From: Prostheceraeus crozeri
Lineage: Eukaryota > Platyhelminthes > Polycladida > Euryleptidae
Direction of reading: 5' to 3'
NCBI GenBank assembly: GCA_907163375.1
Contig: CAJQUW010000506.1
Coordinates: 275,262-339,261, forward strand
Length of the DNA: 64,000 nt
Below are positions 11,226-22,388 of this stretch, piece by piece (position 1 is the first letter of the stretch; every line of letters begins with the position of its first letter). A program made the position numbers and the translations under genes. The notes below the pieces were generated by a model that did no database searches, was not told the DNA's origin, and saw only the letters and a list, made by a program, of their open reading frames with translations.

Positions 11226-12049
11226 ATGGATAAAATTAGAGCTGATAATTTTAAAAGAATAAAACAATTAGAAGAGTTAATAAAACAAAGAAATATTATG
11301 AAAGAAAATCATCTTCAACATAGAATGATAAAAGCTGGTATTCAATCTGATATGTTTGAAAAAATGCAGCAAACCGAGCAAGTAAAAACTGATTTTGAAA
11401 AACTATGAAACCATTTAAAACTCTTGAAAAAGAACTTACAAATAATGATAAACAAATTGATATAACAGATCCAGAGCACAAAACTAGATTAGATGACTAT
11501 GGATTACTAGAATCAAACATTAATAAGAAATTACCAAAATCTATGCAATTTGAACATTCTATCTCATTTATAGATGGAAAAACAATACCTAGATTTTATC
11601 TCGGACAAAAAGAAATATTTCCACAACCTTTTCGAGGTTTAATTTTTTCACCAGATAAATCTCCTTTTAATTTAGATAGAAATTTTGTTGATCTTTTAAG
11701 AGGAGCAGATTTAAATAATTATGCTGTAGAAGATCTCATAAAATATAAAGCTATGTTAGATAGAGTTGGTGCAGTAAAATCTCTTAGACGTTATAAACAA
11801 TTAGAAAATTTATTATCAACGGGAGTTAAAGTAGGAAAAGGTTTATCTGAAAAACAGAAAACAGAAAAAACTGTATTCTTACCAGATGAACCACAAGAAT
11901 TACTAAATAGATTAAATATTTTAATATCGGCAATAAAAGAAGGACATAATTCTAGTTTCAATGAAATTCATGCTATATTGAAAAGACTGTTAGAAAAGAA
12001 GATTCTAAATGAAGAGGATTATAAAAGTATAACGAACCGAATATTCTAG
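11226..12049 (+). pseudogene. Polinton gene region of unknown function
   Basis: The region begins at an ATG in the typical context (TTTTAAAAATGG) and encodes a charged helical N-terminal part, then a part with PRFYLGQKEIFPQPFRGLIF and SPDKSPFNLDRNFVDLLRG. Its second half ends in predicted helices. It lies directly upstream of the minor capsid gene, where Polintons often carry a conserved uncharacterised structural protein. It does not look whole. No domain is recognised. Confidence 0.5.
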
Positions 12050-12059
12050 GGCTTCGCCC
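12049..12059. repeat. GC-rich hairpin GGGCTTCGCCC
   Basis: A four-base stem around a TTC loop lies at the end of the upstream gene. It is the inverted form of the GGGCGAAGCCC module that recurs at 20795, 22363 and (with AAA loop) 23529 and 23583. Confidence 0.7.
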
Positions 12060-12085
12060 GTAGCTGAAATATGTTGTTGTTTTTA

Positions 12086-12146
12086 ATTTTTATTTATGAT
12101 TTTTATCTATGATTTTTATCTACGATTTTTATCTATAATATTTATT
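12086..12146. repeat. 13-bp tandem repeat
   Basis: Four imperfect units of about 13 bases (TTTTATCTATGAT-like) lie between the upstream gene and the minor capsid gene start at 12165. It is AT-rich spacer DNA and any promoter role is unknown. Confidence 0.6.
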
Positions 12147-12176
12147 CAAAATTTTAACTAAAAAATGTGTTCAGCA

Positions 12177-12320
12177 TGTTATGTTTTGTTATGTTATAAT
12201 TGTTTTAATCTACTGTTATAAAGGTATGAACATTTTCGAATTTGTGTTTCATAACGTGTTCTTCATCAAGCTGAATAAAACCTACATAAACACGCTGTCG
12301 TCGCTTTCTCAGGTATCACA
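12177..12320 (+). repeat. Left LTR of the nested Ty3/gypsy element
   Basis: 144 bases with TG...CA ends, a TATAAA box at 12217-12222 and an AATAAA signal at 12273-12278. The stretch 12262-12279 is complementary to 12322-12339 immediately outside the LTR. Confidence 0.92.
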
Positions 12321-12321
12321 A

Positions 12322-12339
12322 TTTATTCAGCTTGATGAA
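12322..12339 (+). promoter_or_regulatory. Putative self-primer binding site
   Basis: TTTATTCAGCTTGATGAA sits one base after the left LTR, where the primer-binding site belongs. It is the perfect 18-base reverse complement of 12262-12279 in the LTR. No tRNA-type primer site (TGG-start) is present. Known parallel: Tf1 of fission yeast primes with the folded 5' end of its own transcript. Confidence 0.65.
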
Positions 12340-12373
12340 TATCTGATTAAGTCATTCTTAGACTTATCCGATA

Positions 12374-15300
12374 ATGGATAGAATAACACGTCCCGAAAAG
12401 TTTGACATTCCTCCAAACACGCCCTCTAGCGGCAAGCATTGGAAACTCTGGAGTAGGAACTTCACCTACTTCCTCTCAACAATCGCGGCTCACAAACCAG
12501 ACGAACTGGAGGTGTTATTCCTGCACATAGGTACTAACGTGGTCGATATCATTCAGGACTGCACGAGCTACGCGGATGCTATAGGAAAGCTCAACTCGGC
12601 TTACCTGAAGACGCCTAACGAAGTATATGCGCGTCATTTACTCTCTTCGAGGCTACAAAAATTAGAAGAAAATTTGGATGAGTTCATTCTTGCTCTCAAC
12701 AATTTGGCTAGCGACTGCAATTTCCAGAACGTTACCGCCGAAGAAAATCGCCATTTATTCATCAGAGACTCTTTTATCAGAGGACTTCGGTCTCCTGCTA
12801 TTCGTACTAGACTTCTTGAAAATAAGAAGCTATCATTGGACGACGCTATTCTACAAGCTAAATCCCTCGAGCAAGCGCAAATCAACGCTGAATCTTATGC
12901 AAGTAATTTCACCACCGTCGTGTCAATCCTCAACTCCGACACGCAAACCAGGCAACTAAGCAGTGAAGCTAACAGTCACCAGACGCAATCACTGGTAGGC
13001 CTTCATGAAAGCGCACCCAGCATCGCCAACCTGAATGAAACTCTAGCCACTACACGTCTAAATCAAAGGACAAAAGACTCCTGTTACTTTTGCGGCATGA
13101 GACGGCATCCACGACAAGAATGCCCGGCCCGCGACTCTACCTGCAACAAGTGTGACAAGAAGGGCCACTGGCAAAAGGTATGCCGCTCAAAACAGAAATC
13201 GCCACAAATATCAGCAGCCATTCAGTCGTCGCCAACGACTACTCTTGCCGCCTCATTCGTATCAGCGGCATGCCGCTCCCCTGTCACGGTTAACGCAAGT
13301 ATCAACGGCCAATCTATCAAAGCGCTAATCGACTCAGGAAGCATCGACAGCAATTACATTTGTGAAAACCTCGTTGATAGACTTAATCTTGCTGTTAATC
13401 CGCGGTCAAGTTGTGTGTCCATGGCATCCACAAATCTCACAACAAATGTGAAAGGATTCTGCTCTGCGAATGTGAAGTTACTCGGAAGAGAATACAAAAA
13501 CGTCGAACTTTCCATTCTGCCTGAACTGTGCAACGACATCATCCTCGGTCTTCCCTTCTTTCAGCGACACGAAGCTGTCACTTTCGCTCTTGGGGGCACG
13601 GAGCCCAGCCTTAAGATCGGTGACGAACCTAATCTCGAATTCTGCGCACTCACTCGAATGAAAGTTGAGACTCCAAAGCTCTTCAGCAACCTAACTCCAG
13701 ATTGCCACCCTATAATCACGAAACCCCGTCGCTTCAGCGCTAGTGACGAACAGTTCATAGAGAAAGAAATTCAACGCCTTCTGAAAGATAATGTTATCGA
13801 ACCCAGTCGTTCGCCCTGGCGCGCCCAGGTAGTCGTAACTCACAATCAAAACAAGAAGAAACGAATGGTCATCGACTTCTCGCAAACTATTAACAGATTT
13901 ACACATGTGGACGCCTTCCCTCTTCCCAACATTCATGATCTCGTGAACAAAATCGGAAAGAATAAGTTCTTCAGTGTAATCGATCTCTCGAGTGCTTACT
14001 ATCAAGTGGAAATAGAACCATGTGAAAGGCCGTTCACCGCTTTCCAGGCTGGAGGACAGCTCTACCAATTCACAAGAATCCCCATGGGAGTCACGAATGG
14101 AGCCGCCGCCTTTCAACGGGTGATGAATGATATTATCAAACGCTGGGACCTAAAGGAGACCTATGCTTACCTTGACGACGTGACGGTCTGCGGAGCCAAT
14201 AAGGAGGAGCACGACTTGAACCTGGAACGCTTCTGGAAAGCCTCGAAAGCAGTGGGGCTAACCATAAATCGCGAGAAATGCAGGTACGGCTTACAAGAAG
14301 TTAGTATTCTTGGATACTCAGTCTCTGAAGGCACCCTCCGACCAGACCCCGAAAGGCTACGCCCACTACAGGAACTCCCAATACCGCACGAAAAGAAGTC
14401 CCTACAACGACTTATTGGCCTACTCGCTTACTACGCGAAGTGGATCCCGGGTTACTCGAAGAAGATTCGACCTTTGATAGAATCAAAGAATTTCCCATTA
14501 TCCCAAGAGTGTCGCGACGCAATCAACGACATGAAGGAACTGCTATCTCAAATCACCGTTGAAGTTATCAGAGAAGACATCCCGTTCACAATCGAAACAG
14601 ACGCCTCAGACGAAACTATCGCAGCCACATTAACTCAGGAAGGTAGACCAGTAGCGTTCTTCTCTCGGTCCTTAAACGATGCAGAAAGGAGACATCACAT
14701 AGTAGAAAAAGAAGCATACGCAATAGTCGAGTCAATAAGGAAATGGAGGCACTTTCTGACTAATCATTTCGTCTTATACACTGATCAAAGAAGTGTGGCC
14801 TTCATGTTCAACAATCGCGCCGCTGCGAAAATCAAGAACGAAAAGATACAGAGATGGAGAATAGAGTTATCACCGCTATCTTACACAATCAAATACAGAC
14901 CTGGAAAAGAGAACATCCCAGCCGACGCCCTCACCCGCGCTCACTGCGCCTCAGTAGGCCTATCGACTTCCAGAAAACTCGAGCAGCTCCACCACGACCT
15001 AGCACACCCAGGCGTAGTCCGAATGCTGCACTTCGTCAGAAGTAAGAACCTCCCGTATTCTGTGGACGATGTGCGTCGCGTAACCTCGGACTGTGAGATC
15101 TGCGCTCGCTGCAAGCCTCAATTTTACAAACCCCCGAACACGAAACTGGTAAAAGCAACCTCGGCTTTTGAGAGACTGAACATCGACTTTAAAGGGCCGA
15201 TTCCGGCCAGTCAAAGTGGCAATCAGTACATTTTAACAATTATAGACGAATTTTCTCGCTTTCCTTTTGCATACCCGTGTCGAGATGTCAGTGCCGCATC

Positions 15301-16054
15301 AGTGATTAAATGCCTTTCTCACCTGTTCTCCATATTCGGGATGCCTGGGTACGTGCACTCCGACAGAGGAGCAGCATTTATGTCATCTGACGTGAAAAAC
15401 TTTCTCACCAATCTTGGAGTGGCGACCAGCAGGACAACCCCTTATCATCCCACCGGAAACTCGCAATGCGAACGATACAACGGCATCATATGGCGGACAA
15501 TAACCCTCGTAATGGAAGGAAAACGTATGAGCAAAGGACTCTGGGAGCAAGCTTTACCTGAGGCCCTACATTCCATACGTTCACTTCTCTGCACGTCAAC
15601 TAATTCAACACCCCACGAGCGATTGTTCTCATACTCTCGTCGATCGACCAATGGCTCCACCCTCCCCGACTGGCTAACGTCCCCCGGAACTGTTCTCATG
15701 AAACGCCATGTACGCAACTCCAAGTCCGAACCACTCGTGGAGCAGGTTGAACTAATAGAAGCAAACCAACACTATGCCTACGTGAAACGACCTGACGGTA
15801 AAATCGACTCCGTGTCAACTCGGGACCTCGCTCCGCTCCCCAAATCAGACACTCAAGTCTTTCCACCAATTGAAGCAATTATCAACCACCCCGAACCCAT
15901 GCCACCTGACCCAGTCGCTATTCATCCAATGACTACTACGGACGAGGAGAAAGAAGATCGCAGTACTTCGACAGCTGACAACAGTCAAGACGAAGCGATC
16001 ACAGTGAGAAGGTCAACGCGGCAACGGAAACCTGTTGATCGATTACTGCTGTGA
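12374..16054 (+). CDS. Ty3/gypsy Gag-Pol polyprotein
   Basis: One open frame of 1226 residues contains every usual part in order. A Gag region (about 1-230) is followed by two zinc knuckles (CYFCGMRRHPRQEC and CNKCDKKGHWQKVC, about 237-270), and an aspartic protease with LIDSGSIDS (about 317). The reverse transcriptase has VIDFSQTIN, IPMGVTNGAAAFQ and the YLDD box (about 595), and RNase H has TDASDETIAATL and LYTDQRS. The integrase has an HHCC-type domain (HHDLAHPG ... CEICARC) and a DDE core (NIDFKGP, VHSDRGAAF, CERYNGI). Gag and Pol share a single frame, as in Tf1-like elements, rather than being divided by a frameshift. The tail is acidic and Ser/Thr-rich, then basic. The element looks whole. 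Confidence 0.95.
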   Translation: MDRITRPEKFDIPPNTPSSGKHWKLWSRNFTYFLSTIAAHKPDELEVLFLHIGTNVVDIIQDCTSYADAIGKLNSAYLKTPNEVYARHLLSSRLQKLEENLDEFILALNNLASDCNFQNVTAEENRHLFIRDSFIRGLRSPAIRTRLLENKKLSLDDAILQAKSLEQAQINAESYASNFTTVVSILNSDTQTRQLSSEANSHQTQSLVGLHESAPSIANLNETLATTRLNQRTKDSCYFCGMRRHPRQECPARDSTCNKCDKKGHWQKVCRSKQKSPQISAAIQSSPTTTLAASFVSAACRSPVTVNASINGQSIKALIDSGSIDSNYICENLVDRLNLAVNPRSSCVSMASTNLTTNVKGFCSANVKLLGREYKNVELSILPELCNDIILGLPFFQRHEAVTFALGGTEPSLKIGDEPNLEFCALTRMKVETPKLFSNLTPDCHPIITKPRRFSASDEQFIEKEIQRLLKDNVIEPSRSPWRAQVVVTHNQNKKKRMVIDFSQTINRFTHVDAFPLPNIHDLVNKIGKNKFFSVIDLSSAYYQVEIEPCERPFTAFQAGGQLYQFTRIPMGVTNGAAAFQRVMNDIIKRWDLKETYAYLDDVTVCGANKEEHDLNLERFWKASKAVGLTINREKCRYGLQEVSILGYSVSEGTLRPDPERLRPLQELPIPHEKKSLQRLIGLLAYYAKWIPGYSKKIRPLIESKNFPLSQECRDAINDMKELLSQITVEVIREDIPFTIETDASDETIAATLTQEGRPVAFFSRSLNDAERRHHIVEKEAYAIVESIRKWRHFLTNHFVLYTDQRSVAFMFNNRAAAKIKNEKIQRWRIELSPLSYTIKYRPGKENIPADALTRAHCASVGLSTSRKLEQLHHDLAHPGVVRMLHFVRSKNLPYSVDDVRRVTSDCEICARCKPQFYKPPNTKLVKATSAFERLNIDFKGPIPASQSGNQYILTIIDEFSRFPFAYPCRDVSAASVIKCLSHLFSIFGMPGYVHSDRGAAFMSSDVKNFLTNLGVATSRTTPYHPTGNSQCERYNGIIWRTITLVMEGKRMSKGLWEQALPEALHSIRSLLCTSTNSTPHERLFSYSRRSTNGSTLPDWLTSPGTVLMKRHVRNSKSEPLVEQVELIEANQHYAYVKRPDGKIDSVSTRDLAPLPKSDTQVFPPIEAIINHPEPMPPDPVAIHPMTTTDEEKEDRSTSTADNSQDEAITVRRSTRQRKPVDRLLL

Positions 16055-16120
16055 CTACTCGCGTGAATTCTTCGAACCCGTGATGAGTGATAGCTAACCG
16101 CTTGTGTGAACTCTTCCAAA

Positions 16121-16330
16121 TCGTGATGATAAATATCTTTGTATGAATTAGTGTGAATTTTCTAATCCATGATGATGACTATACTCTTCTAGCTATTCTC
16201 TTGTGTGGACTCGTGATGATAAATATCTCTCGTGATGATGAATATCTTTGTATGAATTAGTGTGAATTCTTCTAATCCATGATGATAACTATAACTCTTC
16301 TAGCAATTCTCTTGTGCGGACATGTGGATC
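16121..16330 (+). repeat. Two-unit ~109-bp tandem repeat in the element's 3' untranslated region
   Basis: The block GATGATAAATATCTTTGTATG with its following text is repeated about 109 bases later (16133 versus 16242), between the polyprotein stop and the polypurine tract. Confidence 0.7.
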
Positions 16331-16354
16331 GTTGCGGATGCTCGAGTTCTCCTC

Positions 16355-16367
16355 AAGGGGGGAAAAA
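16355..16367 (+). promoter_or_regulatory. Polypurine tract
   Basis: AAGGGGGGAAAAA lies directly before the right LTR. This is the standard plus-strand primer of LTR retrotransposons. Confidence 0.85.
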
Positions 16368-16511
16368 TGTTATGTTTTGTTATGTTATAATTGTTTTAAT
16401 CTACTGTTATAAAGATATGAACATTTTCGAATTTGTGTTTCATAACGTGTTCTTCATCAAGCTGAATAAAACCTACATAAACACGCTGTCGTCGCTTTCT
16501 CAGGTATCACA
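16368..16511 (+). repeat. Right LTR of the nested Ty3/gypsy element
   Basis: 144 bases, nearly identical to the left LTR. The copy CAGCA follows at 16512-16516. Confidence 0.92.
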
Positions 16512-17379
16512 CAGCAGATTTAGACAAAATTAATAATCATTTAGAAAATTTGACAGAGATTTTGGGTTCATCAAAATTTAGTACGACGTTAAAAATTAGA
16601 ACAACTACTTCATCACACACTTGTAATTTAGAACCCATTCTACATTTGGAACAAAATAAACATTATAAAATTGCATTGACTAGTTTCTCTACATTTAACA
16701 CTATTCAAAATGTTGTAAAAGATGTGAATGATCAATTTAGATATTCTACTGATAAAGGCAAAACATGGAAAATATTAACTTTTCTTCCTCGTTCTTACGA
16801 AGTTGAATCAATATCAAATGAAATTAAGAGACATTTAGGTATACCATTTAAAGATAAGAAACAATTACATTTTGCAGTTGAACCGGCAGTCAATAAATTT
16901 TCTCTTACTTTAGACGAAAATCATCAAGTTGATTTTAATCATGATAGATCATTGTCAAAGCTATTAGGATTTAATAAACAAACCTATAGTCAAGGTTATC
17001 ATTTAGGTGAGAAGATTCCAAAAATAACTGAAATAAATTCAATTGTTGTACATTGTGACATTATTGAAGGAGGATATATAAATGGTAAATTATCAAATTT
17101 AATATTCAGTTTTCCAGCTTTTACTGTACCCATTGGTTATAGATTAAATGTAATTCCACAAACATTAATATATTTCCCTATGACAAGAAAAACTATTAAC
17201 AACATTAACATGAGAATCACTGATGAGAAAGGACAAGAAATAAATTTTGGAGGTGAAGAGATTATGATAGATCTTTTGGTTCGGGAGGTATAAACTCCCA
17301 CGCGAAGCTAGAGAAGTTTAATTTTCTTCTTCTTCTTTAAAAATAAAAATAAAATAAAAATAAATTTTTTTATTAAAAA

Positions 17380-18146
17380 ATGAGTGAACTACATCCATTT
17401 AATAAAACAAAACTCAAATTTAATCATCATCCAAATTTATCTAATAAAGTTTTGTCAGTTATTTGCGGAAGATCAGGTTGTGGAAAAACATATCTATTAT
17501 TTAAAATTTTAACGACTCCAAATTTTTTGGATTATAACAATCTTATAACTTATACAACAACAGCAGAACAACCCGTCTATCAATTTTTAAAGTATGGATT
17601 TGAAAATAATCTTAAAAAACAGCAATTGCTTCATTATTCAAAGAATATGAAAAATCTGAAGATGAAGAAGAAATAAGTTCGTGGTGTGAAGAAGCAGCAA
17701 AAAATAATCAGTTAGTTGAATCCAATAAAAATAAGCATATAAAGATACAATTAATAGATGATAGTGGTAATATACAAGATCCTAGTAAACTAGATAAAAC
17801 AATGAAACATTGTGTAATTTTTTATGATTGTGTTAATGACAGAAATCAGTCAGTTCAGAGAAATTATTTCACAAGAGGTAGACATAATAACTGTAGTGTA
17901 TTTTATTTAACACAAAGTATGTATTCATCAGACGGAAGTGTTATTAGAAAGAATGCAAATATATTTATACTATTTGAAATAAATGCAAGAAACTTAAGTG
18001 ATTTGTTAAGAGATTTATGTGTAAGAAATAAAGATGAATTTAGACAATCGTGTAACAATGCTTGGTCAAAAGATTATGGCTTCATTACAATTAATATTGA
18101 TAAAAAAATTCATGATAGAGTTATAGAACATTTGTTTACCGAGTGA
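17380..18146 (+). pseudogene. Polinton A32-type packaging ATPase region
   Basis: The start at 17380 lies in the shared context TTTTTTTATTAAAAAATG. The N-terminal part has a Walker A loop, GRSGCGKT (about residues 30-37). A later part has a Walker B-like VIFYDCVND (near 17815-17840), followed by TRGRHNNCSVFYLTQ, the sensor segment typical of the FtsK/HerA-like ATPases that package DNA in Polintons, adenovirus-like and giant viruses. It follows the minor capsid gene and converges with the DNA polymerase. It looks broken. Confidence 0.8.
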
Positions 18147-19702
18147 TAAAAAAATATACAAATATAGTGTTATAATGTTCTTTATTTTTATTTTATGTAT
18201 ATATCAAATTTGACTATCTTAGAAATTAGAAAATTAAAAAGGTGAAGTAGTTATTCCATCAGGTAAAATTTTTCTTTTATCATCAAATGGATCTAATGCT
18301 AATTTATGTTCTTCTTTTAAATACATTTTATGTTTTTTTGAATTAAGTCTATAATTACATGCTGTTTTTATTTCATTATTAAATAATGCATTTTTATAAT
18401 CTTGAAATGTTATTTGATTAGCCACTGATGCCTTTGAAATTCCTTTTAATGTTTTATGTGTTTTAATATTATTAGTTGTGTTATAACAATAACATTTAGA
18501 TTTTAAAAATATAGCTTCTGTTATGAAATCTTCATTTCCTTCTAATTCATCTTTTACTTTACATAAATCAGAAGGATGAATGATATCTTTTATTTTATCT
18601 ATTTCTTCATCAAGTGTAGAATTATACGGTATTGTTAATTCTAAGAAAACAGAATCGGTATCTGTAAAGTGTAATTTTTAGTTTTTGCCATAAGCAGGTG
18701 CTAAATAATCATATATAAATCTATACATAAATAGTTTAGCTAATTCTAATATAGTGAAACCAATGAAATTAAACTTATCATGTTTTACGCTAATTCGACG
18801 TAAATGTACAGCACATAGTTCATCACTAAATCTAGTAGTTCTTTTATATGTAAGTTTCCTTGTTAAATTTTGAAACCTATCTTTATCATAAACTATTTCA
18901 ATATTTTGTCTATTACGCACATTTCTAAAGTCTTACCATAAAATGCATTATTCATTAATTTGAAGAACACGTTTCCAAAATCATCTTTATTTCTTTTAGC
19001 TATTTTACGTTTTTCAATATTGAACTCTATATAATCTTTTAACCACCTAGATTTTCTATACACTAGTTTCCGGTGAATTTTTGTGAGAATCATTCCATGA
19101 TCTAAATACCAATCTAGCATTCTACCTTCAACAACATAATTTCCTTTATTGCTTTGTGTTAACCTAAGTTTTTTTGTTGGTCTGTATTTCTTAGGAATTA
19201 TAGATTTTTGATAATCTGAAAAATCTTCTATATTGGGAATTTTGTTTTCGGGACAGAAAGGAAAATATTTTGTTTTATCTTTTATTTCATCAGGATATAC
19301 TAAATCAACTTCATATATATAACCATGATTATAATTTCCATCATATGTTTTTTGATAATCTAGAATATTACACCATGACATTTCACCTGTTGGTAATTCT
19401 TGTATCATGCAAGAAGAATATAAGCTATTAAAATCATAATATAACAAATAGTTTTCTCTCATGAATTCATCAATTGCATTTTCACGTTCTACTCCTTCTC
19501 GTTTCGTTCGAAAAATTTCTAATATTTTTTCTTTTTCTTCTGGAGATAAAGGTTTCATTATTCCATATTCTTGTGGATTTACTTTCTTATTATAACATTT
19601 AACATATCTATTACCTAAAACTGATGAAACACCACCTCTAATCCCAGATTCAAAAAATAATAATTTATCATATGTATTTTCTTTATAATGTTTAAGTTTA
19701 AC

Positions 19703-19728
19703 GGACTTTGTCCTAGAGCCATCGGCTT
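19703..19728. repeat. Double hairpin inside the polymerase region
   Basis: GGACTTTGTCC (stem GGAC, loop TTT), then a TAG spacer, then AGCCATCGGCT (stem AGCC, loop ATC). The layout matches the double hairpins at 22363 and 23529, but the stems differ. Confidence 0.65.
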
Positions 19729-20794
19729 GAACACCAGTATGTTTTAATCCTGCTAACCATGTTAAACCTGGTGTAGAATAACAATAACATGGATCTATTC
19801 CGTAATATTCTAAACACATATCACGAAAGTTTTCAAAAAGATCAGCAAGGATTAATACATCTATCTGAAGATATTTCATTGTATAATCATACATTGTTTT
19901 ACAATTTAACTCTCTCCACTTCTTTTCAGCTTCTGCATAGTCTTCTTCAGATAATTGTGATTGTTTTAATGTTGATTTAAATTTATTTATTGGAGGAAAT
20001 TGTTTTTCTTCCATAATTTTATTCACAGAATTAAAATCTCCAGTTAAACCAGTCTTCGACTGTGAACCACAGGTTAAATATTCATACGGAAATATGCCTT
20101 TTAAAGGTTTTAAATTATATTTATTTAATATTTTACATTGTTCAAGTTTCAAAGTTTTTCCCATAACATCTAATGAATAAGGAGTAAAAAATCTAAATGC
20201 ATCTAAAATTCTAATACAACCTAATTGCATTGAAAAATATTCTTCTTCTGTTTTACATAGTACATTTATTTGTTGTTGTTGTAATTTTTCAGATGAAAAT
20301 AAATCTTTCATTACTAGATGGAAATCATATTTAGAACCATTGTAGAAATATAAAGGAACAAAGTTATATTTAAATTTATTAGCATTAAGATTACAAGAAT
20401 TATGTGCTGCACCTCTATATAATCCATTTAGACGATCATGATCTTTTACCTTATCAAGATATCTACCTCTGCCATTTTTATAATTTTTTGTAAATTCTTT
20501 TCCACAGTAATAACAAATTGTTTCATTAACAAAATTAATTTTTTCTTCATCCGTTAATGGCATCATTGGAATATTTGTTTCAAGCAATTGTGAAAAACGT
20601 CCTTGTAATTCTTCTACTTTCTTTGTAAACATTTCTGAACTACCTTCACCATAGTATTGATAATATTCTGATTTAAATAATTCAGGATAATTTGAATGAA
20701 TGTACATTCCCCAACATAATGGTTTTTGTTCAAATAAATATTTTTCTTTACTTTGTTCAGCTGAACTTTTTTCATAATTATCATTTTCAGAATC

Positions 20795-20825
20795 GGGCGA
20801 AGCCCTGGAAGACATCTCCGATGTC
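20795..20825. repeat. Double hairpin inside the polymerase region
   Basis: GGGCGAAGCCC (loop GAA) is followed after five bases by GACATCTCCGATGTC (stem GACATC, loop TCC). Both lie in an Asp/Ser-rich linker of the encoded protein, away from the catalytic motifs. Confidence 0.7.
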
Positions 20826-22362
20826 CCGTGATTTTGTGTCATATTAACATTATATGCTTCAAAATCACAATAAATAGTAAAGGGTACTTTATTTTTGAAA
20901 TACCATTTATTGTATTCTAAATAATCATCTTTAGGAAAAGTATTTTCAACTGCTTCATTTTGTTGGCAATTCTCCAAATGTCTATTCATTTCTTCTTTAG
21001 TTCTAAAACTTGTCATACATTGAAGACAAGGAAAATTTGTATTATCTGAAGTTTTTGTAAATATAGAAACATCTTTACACAATATAAAATGACCCTGATA
21101 ATATAAAATATTCGCTTGTGCTGGTTGCTTTGTTTGTTTTAATTTTTCAAATTTATCTTTATATATTTCATGCCTTTCATCAATTTCTCTTTGTAAATCT
21201 TTTTCAGACTGTTGATAATTTTGATTTAATATTTGTAGCTGTTGTTCATATTCATTATTATATTGTTCTTTATATTGTTGTTGACATTTTTTTAAACATT
21301 CATTTAATTCTTTATTTTCTTCATTATTTAATTCTTTATTGTCTTCATTATTTTCTTCATTTAATTTTTGAATCGTTTCTATCTTATCTTGATATTTATG
21401 GCCATATTCTTGTACTAATATTTTTGTTTGTTGTTGATAATCTGTTTTACATTTTTGTAAACTTTCATTTAAATTTTGTAATTTTTGTTGATATTCTAAA
21501 GATAAAGATAAATAATTGGTATCATAATCATAATTATAATTACGTCCTTTATAATTATTATGATTAATCATTATTGGTGATAGTGTTTTAACAATTTGAA
21601 ATTTTTCAGTACATATTATATTTCCTTGGTAAAAAATATTATGATGCATGTAATTTCCTCTATCTATATATATACTATTTCTGATTGACATAAATTTTTA
21701 TTATTCAAATAAAATTTTTTTGAATCTGAGTAAAGTGGAGTAATATCACCAATAGAAACATAATTCACATTTAATTCAAAAACATTTACTTCAATTAAAT
21801 TTTTATTCTTTTTATGAAACTTTATTAACCTATTATAATCATATGGAAATTCATGTAAGCCATCAGAGAGATCAAATTCCTTTATGTATTCTTCTTTATT
21901 ATAATGACTTAGTCTCTCTTTGTGATATTCTGCAGGATGTAAATGTGCTATAATACTCAACAGAAAACAATAATCATCTTCATTTTTTATGTTGATTATT
22001 TGTGGTGAACTGAAAGGTAAAGGAACATAACTACCACCAGTATTATTTTTATATTTATCAATTACTATTTTCTTAGATAGTATTTTAACAAATCTCCAAC
22101 CAGATTCACGTAACTGGGCTTCAATTATACAATTTTCTAATTTAAGTATCATTTGTTCAAATATGGGTTGTATATCATTTACATTATGAATTTCTTGTGA
22201 ATTTGTAAAATGTCCTTGTATTATTTCTTCAGGAATTCCATCAGGTCCATTTTTTGTATAAAGTACTTCTACATTCATATAACATTTGAAAGATTTCTTA
22301 AATATTTTGAAAAAGTTTTTTAATACATTATAAAAAGTTTCATCGGTTTCATTATGTTCAAC

Positions 22363-22388
22363 GGGCGAAGCCCTAGAACCTTCGGTTC
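22363..22388. repeat. Double hairpin, type copy
   Basis: GGGCGAAGCCC, then TA, then GAACCTTCGGTTC. On the coding (minus) strand it adds the peptide RTEGSRASP to an acidic linker of the polymerase N-terminal region. Confidence 0.8.

Larger units (their letters stand above)
12177..16511 (+). mobile_element. Ty3/gypsy LTR retrotransposon, looks whole, nested in the Polinton
   Basis: Two 144-bp LTRs (12177-12320 and 16368-16511) begin TG and end CA, and differ at about one base. The five-base target duplication CAGCA flanks the element (12172-12176 and 16512-16516). A single gag-pol frame fills the interior, and a polypurine tract (AAGGGGGGAAAAA, 16355-16367) abuts the right LTR. The bases just after the left LTR are the exact inverse of an 18-base stretch inside the LTR, as expected of self-primed elements of the Tf1/mag kind. 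Its base composition is much less AT-rich than that of the Polinton around it. The near-identical LTRs indicate a recent insertion. Confidence 0.95.
12165..17293 (+). pseudogene. Polinton minor capsid (penton-type) gene, split by an LTR element
   Basis: The start ATG (12165, context CTAAAAAATG) lies just before the LTR retrotransposon, and the rest of the gene lies after it (16517-17293). The long part encodes about 250 residues and ends with NNINMRITDEKGQEINFGGEEIMIDLLVRE (motif at its last 35 residues; key residues D, G, F and GE). This matches the C-terminal strand pattern of the single jelly-roll penton-like proteins that form capsid vertices in Polintons. Neighbours are the ATPase downstream and an unknown structural gene upstream. 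The gene is interrupted by the insertion. The penton assignment is inferred from motif and position. Confidence 0.6.

Noticed and set aside
21118-21567. Plus-strand hydrophobic open frame of 149 codons
   Set aside because: It is the antisense of the Gln/Asn/Lys-rich coiled-coil part of the DNA polymerase region, which produces Leu/Ile/Phe-rich shadows.
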